Source of the DNA: Hyperoodon ampullatus
Lineage: Eukaryota; Chordata; Mammalia; Artiodactyla; Ziphiidae
Assembly: GCA_949752795.1 (NCBI GenBank)
Contig: CATKHW010000386.1
Location: 1-64,000 of the forward strand
DNA: 64,000 nucleotides
Direction of reading: 5' to 3'
In this document: positions 27,326 to 36,663 of the stretch, in pieces
Position numbering within the stretch: the first letter of the stretch is position 1
Layout: every line of letters begins with the position of its first letter
Made by a program: the position numbers and the translations under genes
Notes under the pieces: model-generated
Told to the model about the DNA's origin: nothing
Seen by the model: only the letters and a program-made list of their open reading frames with translations
Databases searched by the model: none

Positions 27326-27607
27326 TTGGGAAAACTGAAAATCAAAAAGACACAGCCACCCCAAAATTTAGGGCTGCACTGCTTACAAGGACCTCAAATT
27401 GGGTACACCATAAATATCCCAGGAAATATAAAAATGGTTCAAAAAATTGTGGTACTTACGTACGATGGAATATCCCTCAGCCATGAAATCAATGTCATAA
27501 GACCAGTAGCAGCAAAATGGGTGGATTCAGGTACGATGATTCTAAGTGAAATAAGTCACAGAGAAAAAGAAACTTATCATAAGATATCACTTATGAAGAT
27601 CCTGTAA
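27326..27607 (+). pseudogene. ORF2 C-terminal open frame, 93 codons (one of 28 in the array)
   Basis: This open frame ends at the ancestral ORF2 stop. Its last ~34 residues, from PVAAKWVDSG through MILSEISH and TEKETYHKISL, are in the original ORF2 frame. The preceding part (TYDGISLSHEI and upstream) is reached by a one-base shift and is not in the ancestral frame. It opens at TTG, not ATG. Equivalent frames start at 1255, 2992, 6468, 8206, 9945, 11682, 13420, 20373, 22111, 23849, 29066, 30805, 32544, 36019, 37758, 41233, 42970, 44708, 46447, 48185, 49911, 51663, 53401, 55126, 56877, 60354 and 62080. Others are cut short (4731, 18634, 58614) or broken. I do not regard any of them as a gene. 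Confidence 0.85.
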
Positions 27608-27971
27608 ACATGGCTACACTTGAACTGAGTTAGGAAAGAGAACAGTGTCTCACATTTAGAAAACACTCTTATGCCTGCTTAAGGGGGAAGGAGAAGTGGG
27701 GTGATGCATAAAACCAGAGTTTCATATAAGCACAGGTACCATTCCAAAAACCAACTATGGAATAGACAAGACCTACACCTTCCTCAGTAAAACGGACTCA
27801 ATACCCCATATTTGCCGCAGAGGAATATATCTGACTAGTAAGAATCTTAAAACCTATGTATTGATATGTCTCCGTAAGGGAATCAAGTGTGTCTAGACTG
27901 GCATAAACATGGCAGCGAGAATCAGCTCAAACCCACTATAAAAAGGAATTTCAAAAATAAAACAAAAAATA

Positions 27972-28144
27972 CTGGGAAATTCTTTATAATTCCTTCAGGG
28001 TCTCTGATGATACCTGGAATGACCCTATCTACAATGACAGCTGGATGTGGCATAAGGCTGGACACTTGGGACTGAGAGGATTGGTGAGATTGGGTGAGCA
28101 AATGCAGACCCTTTAAAGCAATAATGCATGGCACACATTCCATG
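27972..28144 (+). other. First ~170 bp of the reference unit: origin not placed
   Basis: This stretch follows the poly-A remnant of the previous unit and precedes the first sequence I can align to L1 ORF2. It has no open frame that persists, no tRNA-like promoter boxes and no terminal repeats. It could be more distant ORF2 sequence upstream of the clear match, or a non-L1 segment captured when the unit formed. The same stretch opens every unit. Confidence 0.5.
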
Positions 28145-28744
28145 GGTCCCAACGCTCCAGGTTGAAAGGAATATTAATACAGATATAACATGTACGGGAA
28201 TCCTAGAGAACGGACACACTGTGAATACGAAAGGTTTCTAAAACTCAACGAATAGTCCCTCTCCTGGTGCTCCGGTTTGACTTTCCATCTGCTTTACTAT
28301 CAACCTCCCAACTTGGAGAGACAGCCCCTTTAACCTCCTGGTTCGCACAAGTTGCCAATTTGGCAGAGGATGAAAGGGAAGAGGGAGAACCAATGAGAGA
28401 GTAACTGATAGGCATTTGGACGGGCACATATCACTGTAATTTCCCGGCAGGAAGAAGAATTAACCAAAGTCTCAGCCCCCCACCGGGAACCAGTATAGGT
28501 CCAGAACCAAAATTTTGGACTTGCGGTCAGCTCACCAAAAACGAGTTGAAAAATGGAGCTCAGGGGCACAGCAATTCACAAACTGGCCGAGTAATCAAGG
28601 ACAACTATCGTCCAAAAATCTGTTGAGGGAATGCAACGAGGCGGACTTGAAAGCGAGGCAGAATAGCAGGAAACAGATTTCAAGATGTAGGTTGGAATCC
28701 CCTTTAAAGCACAGGAAGAGAGGCACAACTTCGACAATGATGCA
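28145..28744 (+). pseudogene. L1 ORF2-derived segment upstream of the palindrome (reference unit 17)
   Basis: The DNA is collinear with the part of L1 ORF2 coding the region after the reverse transcriptase domain. Translation in shifting frames gives family-like blocks: MYGKPRERTHCEYER resembles the WYWxxNRxIDQWNR block, WRDSPFN resembles the W(R/G)KDSLFN block, and SNKGQLSSKNL followed by NEADLKARQNSRKQIS and PLKHRKRG resembles the DKG...NNPIKKWAxDxNRxFS...KKHMKK blocks. Frames change and stops occur, so it is a pseudogene. Spacing to the final stop is about 1125 bp without the palindrome, close to the ~390 codons expected for this part of ORF2. The family sequence is recalled, not searched. 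The same segment occurs in every unit. Confidence 0.8.
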
Positions 28745-28818
28745 CTTGGCCAAAAAGGGCGTATGCGTTTTCTCCTGAATATATTCAGGAGAAAACGCAT
28801 ACGCCCTTTTTGGCCAAG
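28745..28818. repeat. Palindrome, unit 17 (perfect)
   Basis: All 37 pairs intact. The insertion lies between ORF2 blocks PLKHRKRGTTSTMM and MQICTT, which are adjacent in the L1 family, so it interrupts L1-derived sequence. Confidence 0.98.
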
Positions 28819-29347
28819 CAAGCAAGCGGGCAATGCAAATCTGCACTACAAAGAAGTATCACTTCCCACCGGTCAAAAGGGACATCCACAAAATGTGTAA
28901 AAACCAGAAAGGCAAGACAGGCCCTGGAGAACAGGGAGCCTTGTTATGCTGATGGGCGGGATGTAAATTGCCAACTGCCTCTCTGGACGAGTACATTGTG
29001 TTCCCTAAAACAAGTAAAGAACAGAGCTACAGAGCCAAGGGCACTTCCAGTCTAGGAAATAAACCTTGGGAAAACTGAAATTCAATAATACAGAGCCACC
29101 CCAAAATTTAGGGCTGCACTGCTTACAAGGACCTCAACTTGGGTACACCATAAATATCCCAGGAAATATAAAAATGGTTCAAAAAACTGTGGTACTTACG
29201 TACGATGGAATATCCCTCAGCCATGAAATCAATGTCATAAGACCAGTAGCAGCAAAATGGGTGGATTCAGGTACGATGATTCTAAGTGAAATAAGTCACA
29301 CAGAAAAAGAAACTTATCATAAGATATCACTTATGAAGATCCTGTAA
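28819..29347 (+). pseudogene. L1 ORF2-derived C-terminal segment downstream of the palindrome (reference unit 17)
   Basis: Starting just after the palindrome, the DNA resembles the last ~180 codons of ORF2. Blocks visible in different frames are MQICTTKKYHFPPVK (family MQIxTTxRYHxTPVR), GCKLP after a stop, SLGNIPW (family LLGIYP), TPKFRAALLTRTSTW (family TPMFIAALFTIAKTW), and a final frame with VAAKWVDSGTMILSEISH and TEKETYHKISL. The family's own stop codon position is conserved (ATCCTGTAA here). At least two frameshifts and two internal stops show that it is not translated as ORF2. Confidence 0.88.
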
Positions 29348-29710
29348 ACATGGCTACACTTGAACTGAGTTAGGAAAGAGAACAGTGTCTCACATTTAGA
29401 AAACACTCTTATGCCTGCTTAAGGGGGAAGGAGAGGTGGGGTGATGCAAAAAACCAGAGTTTGATATAAGCACAGGTACCATTCCAAAAACCAACTATGG
29501 AATAGACAAGACCTACAACTTCCTCAGTGAAAGGGACTCAAAACCCCATATTTGCCGCAGAGGAATATATCTGACTAGTAAGAATCTTAAAACCTATGTA
29601 TTGATATGTCTCCGTAAGGGAATCAAGTGTGTGCAGACTGGCATAAACATGGCAGTGAGAATCAGCTCAAACCCACTATGAAAAGGAATTTCAAAAACAA
29701 AGCAAAACAA
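29348..29710 (+). mobile_element. L1-like 3' UTR and poly-A remnant (reference unit 17)
   Basis: After the ORF2 stop comes a 3' UTR-like stretch with the order typical of artiodactyl and cetacean L1 ends: TTTAGAAAACACTCTTATG, a G-rich polypurine block (GGGGGAAGGAGAGGTGGGG), GATATAAGCACAGG, GGAATATATCTGAC, GGAATCAAGTGTG, then CCCACTATGAAAAGG and an A-rich tail with C and G interruptions ending at 29,710. The next unit begins immediately after. The tail position agrees with an ordinary L1 end that became internal to the tandem unit. Confidence 0.85.
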
Positions 29711-30483
29711 CTGGGAAATTCTTTACAATTCCTTCAGCGTCTCTGATGAAACCTGGAATGACCCTATCTACAATGACAGCTGGATGTGGCATAAGGCTGG
29801 ACACTTGGGACTGAGAGGATTGGTGAGATTGGGTGAACAAATGCAGACCCTTTAAAGCAATAATGCATGGCACCCATTCCATGGGTCCCAACTCTCCAGG
29901 TTGAAGGGAATATTACTACAGTTATAACATGTACGGGAAACCTAGAGAATGGACACACTGTGAATACGAAAGGTTTCTAAAACTCAACGAATAGTCTCTC
30001 TCGTGGTGCTCCGGTTTGACTTACCATCTGCTTTACTATCAACCTCCCAACTTGGAGAGACAGCCCCTTTAACCTCCTGGTTCGCACAGGTTGCCAATTT
30101 GGCAGAGGATGAAAGGGAAGAGGGAGAACCATTGAGAGAGTAGCTGTTAGGCATTTGGACGGGCACATATCACTGTAATTTCCCGGCAGGAAGAAGAATT
30201 AACCAAAGTCTCAGCCACCCACCGGGAACCAGTATAGGTCCTGAACCAAAATTTTGGACTTGCGGTCAGCTCACCTAAAACGAGTTGAAAAATGGAGCAC
30301 AGGGGCACAGCAATTCACAAACTGGCCGAGTAATAAAGGACAACTATCGTCCAAAAATCTGTTGAGGGAAGGCAACGAGGCGGACTTGAAAGCGAGGCAG
30401 AATAGCAGGAAACAGATTTCAAGAGGTACGTTGGAATTGCCTTTAAAGCACAGGAAGAGGGGCACAACTTCGACAATGATGCA

Positions 30484-30557
30484 CTTGGTCAAAAAGGGCG
30501 TATGAGTTTTCTCCTGAATATATTCAGGAGAAAACGCATACGCCCTTTTTGGCCAAG
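30484..30557. repeat. Palindrome, unit 18
   Basis: Left-arm changes at 6 (C to T) and 22 (C to A). The right arm is intact. Confidence 0.95.
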
Positions 30558-30571
30558 CAAGCAAGCGGGCA

Positions 30572-30817
30572 ATGCAAATCTGCACTACAAAGAAGTATCA
30601 CTTCCCACCGGTCAAAAGGGACATCCACAAAATGTGTAAAAACCGGAAAGGCAAGACAGGCCCTGGAGAACAGGGAGCCTTGTTATGCAGATGGGCGGGA
30701 TGTAAATTGCCAACTGCCTCTCTGGAGGAGTGCATTGTGTTCCCTAAAACAAGTAAACAACAGAGCTACAGAGCCAAGGGCACTTCCAGTCTAGGGTATA
30801 TACCTTGGGAAAACTGA
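30572..30817 (+). pseudogene. ORF2-frame remnant with reopened stop (unit 18)
   Basis: An 81-codon frame in the ancestral ORF2 frame: MQICTTKKYHFPPVK, a KTGPGEQGALLC block aligned to the ORF2 cysteine region, then RWAGCKLP. In most units GTTATGCTGATGG gives a stop after LLC. Here TGA is AGA, so the frame continues to a second ancestral-position stop after SLGYIPWEN. This looks like chance reversal in a pseudogene, not selection. Confidence 0.75.
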
Positions 30818-31449
30818 AAATCAAAAAGTCACAGCCACCCCAAAATTTAGGGCTTCACTGCTTACCAGGACCTCAACTTGGGTACACCATAAATATCCCA
30901 GGAAATATAAAAATGGTTCAAAAAATTGTGGTACTTATGTACGATGGAATATCCCTCAGCCATGAAATCAATGTCATAAGACCAGTAGCAGCAAAATGGG
31001 TGGATTCAGGTACGATGATTCTAAGTGAAATAAGTCACAAAGAAAAAGAAACTTATCATAAGATATCACTTATGAAGATCCTGTAAACATGGCTACACTT
31101 GAACTGAGTTAGGAAAGAGAACAGTGTCTCACATTTAGAAAACACTCTTATGCCTGCTTAAGGGGGAAGGAGAGGTGGGGTGATGCATAAAACCAGAGTT
31201 TGATATAAGCACAGGTACCATTCCAAAAACCAACTATGGAATAGACAAGACCTACACCTTCCTCAGTGAAAGGGACTCAAAACCCCATATTTCCCGCAGA
31301 GGAATATATCTGACTAGTAAGAATCTTAAAACCTATGTATTGATATGTCTCCGTAAGGGAATCAAGTGTGTCTAGACTGGCATAAACATGGCAGTGAGAA
31401 TCAGCTCAAACCCACTATAAAAAGGAATTTCAAAAATAAAACAAAACAA

Positions 31450-33188
31450 CTGGGAAATTCTTTACAATTCCTTCAGGGTCTCTGATGAAACCTGGAATGA
31501 CCCTATCTACAACGACAGCTGGATGTGGCATAAGGCTGGACACTTGGGACTGAGAGGATTGGTGAGATTGGGTGAGCAAATGCAGACCCTTTAAAGCAAT
31601 AATGCATGGCACCCATTCCATGGGTCCCAACTCTCCAGGTTGAAGGGAATATCACTACAGCTATAACATGTACGGGAAACCTAGAGAACGGACACACAGT
31701 GAATACGAAAGGTTTCTAAAACTCAACGAATAGTTCCTCTCCTGGTGCTCCGGTTTGACTTTCCATCTGCTTTACTCTCAACCTCCCAACTTGGAGAGAC
31801 AGCTCCTTTAACCTCCTGGTTCACACAGGTTGCCAATTTGGCAGAGGATGAAAGGGAAGAGTGAGATCCAATGAGAGAGTAGCTGTTAGGCATTTGGACG
31901 GGCACATATCACTGTAATTTCCCGGCAGGAAGAAGAATTAACCAAAGTCACAGCCACCCACCGGGAACCAGTATAGGTCCTGAACCAAAACTTTGGGCCT
32001 GCGGTCAGCTCACCAAAAACGAGTTGAAAAATGGAGCTCAGGGTCACAGCAATTCACAAACTGGCAGAGTAATAAAGGACAACTATCGTCCAAAAATCTG
32101 TTGAGGGAAGGCAACGAGGCGGAATTGAAAGTGAGGCAGAATAGCAGGAAACAGATTTCAAGAGGTACGTTGGAATCACCTTTAAAGCACAGGAAGAGGG
32201 GCACAACTTCGACAATGATGCACTTGGCCAAAAAGTGCGTATGCGTTTTCTCCTGAATATATTCAGGAGAAAACGCATACACCCTTTTTGGCCAAGCAAG
32301 GAAGCGGGCAATGCAAATCTGCACTACAAAGAAGTATCACTTCCCACCGGTGAAAAGGGACATCCACAAAATGTGTAAAAACCGGAAAGGCAAGACAGGC
32401 CCTGGAGAACAGGGAGCCTTGTTATGCTGATGGGCGGGATGTAAATTGCCAACTGCCTCTCTGGAGGAGTGCATTGTGTTCCCTAAAACAAGTAAACAAC
32501 AGAGCTACAGAGCCAAGGGCACTTCCAGTCTAGGTTATATACCTTGGGAAAACTGAAAATCAAAAAGACACAGCCACCCCAAAATTTAGGGCTTCACTGC
32601 TTACCAGGACCTCAACTTGGGTACACCATAAATATCCCAGGAAATATAAAAATGGTTCAAAAAATTGTGGTACTTATGTACGATGGAATATCCCTCAGCC
32701 ATGAAATCAATGTCATAAGACCAGTAGCAGCAAAATGGGTGGATTCAGGTACGATGATTCTAAGTGAAATAAGTCACACAGAAAAAGAAACTTATCATAA
32801 GATATCACTTATGAAGATCCTGTAAACATGGCTACACTTGAACTGAGTTAGGAAAGAGAACAGTGTCTCACATTTAGAAAACACTCTTATGCCTGCTTAA
32901 GGGGGAAGGAGAGGTGGGGTGATGCATAAAACCAGAGTTTGATATAAGCACAGGTACCGTTCCAAAAACCAACTATGGAATAGACAAGACCTACACCTTC
33001 CTCAGTGAAAGGGACTCAAAACCCCATATTTCCCGCAGAGGAATATATCTGACTAGTAAGAATCTTAAAACCTATGTATTGATATGTCTCCGTAAGGGAA
33101 TCAAGTGTGTCTAGACTGGCATAAACATGGCAGCGAGAATCAGCTCAAACCCACTATAAAAAGGAATTTCAAAAACAAAACAAAAAAA
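31450..33188 (+). repeat. Satellite unit 19
   Basis: 1739 bp, T class. I saw no difference from unit 22 (offset 5214 bp) in the stretches I compared, including GAGTGAGATCC, ACTTTGGGCCTGC and the palindrome changes at positions 14 and 59. Confidence 0.96.
32223..32296. repeat. Palindrome, unit 19
   Basis: Changes at 14 (G to T) and 59 (G to A). Confidence 0.95.
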
Positions 33189-34924
33189 CTGGGAAATTCT
33201 TTACAATTCCTTCAGTGTCTCTGATGAAACCTGGAATGTCCCTATCTACAATGACAGCTGGATGTGGCATAAGGCTGGACACTTGGGACTGAGAGGATTT
33301 GTGAGATTGGGTGAGCAAATGCAGACCCTTTAAAGCAATAATGCATGGCACCCATTCCATGGGTCCCAACTCTCCAGGTTGAAGGGAATATTACTACAGT
33401 TATAACATGTACGGGAAACCTTGAGAACAGACACACTGTGTATATGAAAGGTTTCTAAAACTCAACGAATAGTCCCTCTCCTGGTGCTCCTGGTTGACTT
33501 TCCATCTGCTTTACTATCAATCTCCAAAGTTGGAGAGACAGCCCCTTTAACTTCCTCGTCCTCACACGTTTCCAATTTGGCAGAGGATGAAAGGGAAGAG
33601 GGAGAACCAATGAGAGAGTAGCTGTTAGGCATTTGGACGGGCACATATCACTCTAACTTCCCGGCAGGAAGAAGAATTAACCAAAGTCTCAGCCCCCCAC
33701 CGGGAACCAGCATAGGTCCTGAACCAAAATTTTGGATTTGCGGTCAGCTCACAAAAAACGAGTTGAAAAATTGAGCTCACGGGCACAGCAATTCACATAC
33801 TGACCGATTAATAAAGGACAACTATCGTGCAAAAATCTGTTAAGGGAAGGCAACGAGGCGGACTTCAAAGCGAGGCCGAATAGCAGGAAACAGATTTCAA
33901 GAGGTACGTTGGAATCGCCTTTAAAGCACAGGAAGAGGGGCACAACTTCGACAATGATGCACTTGGCCAAAAAGGGCGTATGCGTTTTCTCCTGAATATA
34001 TTCAGGAGAAAACGCATACGCCCTTTTTGGCCAAGCAAGCAAGCGGTCAATGGAAATCTGCACTACAAAGAAGTATCACTTCCCACAGGTCATAAGGTAA
34101 ATCCACAAAATGTGTAAAAACCAATAATGCAAGACAAGCCCTGGAGAACCGGGAGCCTTGTTATGCTGATGGGCGGGATGTAAATTGACAACTGCCTCTC
34201 TGGAGGAGTGCATTATGTTCCCTAAAACAAGTAAACAACAGAGCTACAAGGCCAAGGGCACTTCCAGTCTAGGGAATATACCTTGGGAAAACTGAAAATC
34301 AATAAGACAGAGCCACCCCAAAATTTAGGGCTGCACTGCTTACAAGTACCTCAACTTGGGTACAACTTAAATACGCCAGGAACGATAAATTGTTCAAAAA
34401 ATTGTGGTACTTACGTACGATGGAATATCCCTCAGCCATGAGATAAATGCCATAAGACCAGTAGCAGCAAAATGGGTGGATTCAGGTACGATGATTCTAA
34501 GTGAAATAAGTCACACAGAAAAAGAAACTTATCATAAGATATCACTTATGAAGATCCTGTAAACATGGCTACACTTGAACTGAGTTAGGAAAGAGAACAG
34601 TGTCTCACATTTAGAAAACACTCTTATGCCTGCTTAAGGGGGAAGGAGAGGTGGGGTGATGCATAAAACCAGAATTTGATATAAGCACAGGTACCGTTCC
34701 AAAAACCAACTATGGAATAGACAAGACCTACACATTCCTCAGTGAAAGGGACTCAAAACACCCTATTTCCCGCAGAGGAATATATCTGACTAGTAAGAAT
34801 CTTAAACATATGTATTGATATGTCTCCGTAAGGGAATCAAGTGTGTCTAGACTGGCATAAACATGGCAGCGAGAATCAGCTCAAACCCAGTATAAAAAGG
34901 AATTTCAAAAACAAAACAAAAAAA
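33189..34924 (+). repeat. Satellite unit 20
   Basis: 1736 bp, T class, with a perfect palindrome. Matches unit 23 (offset 5214 bp) apart from at least one substitution (GACTTCAAAG here, GACTTGAAAG there). The ORF2 tail is broken by a short deletion at AACGATAAATTGTTC (near 34381). Confidence 0.96.
33962..34035. repeat. Palindrome, unit 20 (perfect)
   Basis: All 37 pairs intact with no spacer. Confidence 0.98.
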
Positions 34925-35697
34925 CTGGGAAATTCTTTACAATTCCTTCAGGGTCTCTGATGAAACCTGGAATGACCCTATGTACAACGACAGCTGGATG
35001 TGGCATAAGGCTGGACACTTGGGACTGAGAGGATTGGTGAGATTGGGTGAGCAAATGCAGACCCTTTAAAGCACAAATGCCTGGCACCCATTCCATGGGT
35101 CCCAACTCTCCAGGTTGAAGGGAATATTACTACAGCTATAACATGTACGGGAAACCTAGAGAACGGACCCACTGTGAATATGAAAGGTTTCTAAAACTCA
35201 ACGAATATTCCCTCTCCTGGTGCTCCGGTTTGACTTTCCATCTCCTTTACTATCAATCTCCCAACTTGGAGAGACAGCCCCTTTAACCTCCTGGTTCGCA
35301 CAGGTTTCCAAATTGGCAGATAATGAAAGGGAATAGGGATAACCAATGAGAGAGTAGCTGTTAGGCATTTGGACGGGCACATATCACTCTAACTTCCCAG
35401 CAGGAAGAAGAATTAACCAAAGTCTCAGCCCCCCACCGGGAACCAGCATAAGCCCTGAACCAAAATTTTGGACTTACGGTCAGCTCACAAAAAACGAGTT
35501 GAAAAATGCAGCTCAAGGGCACAGCAATTCACAAACTGGCCGAGTAATAAAGGACAACTATCGTCCAAAATTCTGTTAAGGGAAGGCTACGAGGCGGACT
35601 TGAAAGCGAGGCAGAATAGCAGGAAAAAGATATCAAGAGGTACATTGGAATCTCCTTTAAAGCACAGGAAGAGGGGCACAACTTCCACAATGATAAA

Positions 35698-35771
35698 CTT
35701 GGCCAAAAAGGGCGTATTCGTTTTCTCCTGAATATATTCAGGAGAAAACGCATACGCCCTTTTTGGCCAAG
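35698..35771. repeat. Palindrome, unit 21
   Basis: A single change at 21 (G to T). Adjacent to the three-unit duplication junction. Confidence 0.95.
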
Positions 35772-35785
35772 CAAGCAAGCGGGCA

Positions 35786-36031
35786 ATGCTAATCTGCACT
35801 ACAAAGAAGTATCACTTCCCACCGGTCAAAAGGGACATCCACAAAATGTGTAAAAACCGGAAAGGCAAGACAGGCCCTGGAGAACAGGGAGCCTTGTTAT
35901 GCAGATGGGCGGGATGTAAATTGCCAACTGCCTCTCTGGAGGTGTGCATTGTGTTCCCTAAAACAAGTAAACAACAGAGCTACAGAGCCAAGGGCACTTC
36001 CAGTCTAGGGTATATACCTTGGGAAAACTGA
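35786..36031 (+). pseudogene. ORF2-frame remnant with reopened stop (unit 21)
   Basis: The duplicate of the unit 18 remnant, 5214 bp downstream, with the same TGCAGATGG change that removes the stop. It differs by ML for MQ at the start (AATGCTAATC) and V for E in the SLEE segment. It is evidence for common descent of the two blocks. Confidence 0.75.
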
Positions 36032-36663
36032 AAATCAAAAAGTCACAGCCACCCCAAAATTTAGGGCTTCACTGCTTACCAGGACCTCAACTTGGGTACA
36101 CCATAAATATCCCAGGAAATATAAAAATGGTTCAAAAAATTGTGGTACTTATGTACGATGGAATATCCCTCAGCCATGAAATCAATGTCATAAGACCAGT
36201 AGCAGCAAAATGGGTGGATTCAGGTACGATGATTCTAAGTGAAATAAGTCACAAAGAAAAAGAAACTTATCATAAGATATCACTTATGAAGATCCTGTAA
36301 ACATGGCTACACTTGAACTGAGTTAGGAAAGAGAACAGTGTCTCACATTTAGAAAACACTCTTATGCCTGCTTAAGGGGGAAGGAGAGGTGGGGTGATGC
36401 ATAAAACCAGAGTTTGATATAAGCACAGGTACCATTCCAAAAACCAACTATGGAATAGACAAGACCTACACCTTCCTCAGTGAAAGGGACTCAAAACCCC
36501 ATATTTCCCGCAGAGGAATATATCTGACTAGTAAGAATCTTAAAACCTATGTATTGATATGTCTCCGTAAGGGAATCAAGTGTGTCTAGACTGGCATAAA
36601 CATGGCAGTGAGAATCAGCTCAAACCCACTATAAAAAGGAATTTCAAAAATAAAACAAAACAA

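Larger units (their letters stand above)
26231..27971 (+). repeat. Satellite unit 16
   Basis: 1741 bp, the longest unit, T class, with an extra T in CCGGTTTTGAC (near 26533). It shares GGATATGGCA with units 7, 11 and 13. Confidence 0.96.
27972..29710 (+). repeat. Satellite unit 17 (used here as the reference unit)
   Basis: 1739 bp, T class, with a perfect palindrome and an open ORF2 tail frame. Sub-features are annotated separately on this copy: an unplaced 5' end, ORF2-derived parts on either side of the palindrome, the 3' UTR and the poly-A remnant. Confidence 0.96.
29711..31449 (+). repeat. Satellite unit 18
   Basis: 1739 bp, T class. After the palindrome it carries AACCGGAAAGG and GTTATGCAGATGG. 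The latter removes a stop present in most units. This 3' part is shared with unit 21, so the three-unit duplication begins inside this unit near 30.57 kb. Confidence 0.96.
30572..35785 (+). repeat. Three-unit block, copy A (5214 bp)
   Basis: This block covers the 3' part of unit 18, units 19 and 20, and the 5' part of unit 21. It recurs immediately downstream with an offset of exactly 5214 bp. Only a handful of differences are visible (at 35941 against 30727, 33866 against 39080, 35381 against 40595, and at 35787). Its ends lie near palindromes. Confidence 0.9.
34925..36663 (+). repeat. Satellite unit 21 (junction of the three-unit duplication)
   Basis: 1739 bp, C class. The part up to the palindrome matches unit 24; the part after it matches unit 18. 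The switch lies between the left-arm variant at 35,718 and the AACCGG variant near 35,857, an interval that spans the palindrome centre. Confidence 0.96.

Noticed and set aside
27326..27607. The 93-codon + frame as a conserved small protein
   Set aside because: It has no ATG, its first two thirds are out of the ancestral frame, and it is broken in several units. Its tail is explained by the ORF2 C-terminus.
28330..28360. Possible RNA polymerase III B box (CTGGTTCGCACAGG) suggesting a tRNA-derived SINE
   Set aside because: The B-box core has a mismatch (GGTTCGCAC against GGTTCGANNC) and no A box lies upstream. The same bases align with the ORF2 block that follows WRDSPFN.
28745..28818. The palindrome as a DNA transposon (MITE)
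   Set aside because: I could not identify a clear target-site duplication or known terminal inverted repeat. The ATGCA sequences on both sides are at unequal distances and one belongs to the L1 sequence.
29427..29446. G-quadruplex in the G-rich 3' UTR block (GGGGGAAGGAGAGGTGGGG)
   Set aside because: Only two runs of four or more G remain, with GG runs between them, so the canonical four runs of GGG are absent. The L1 3' UTR G-rich tract appears eroded here.
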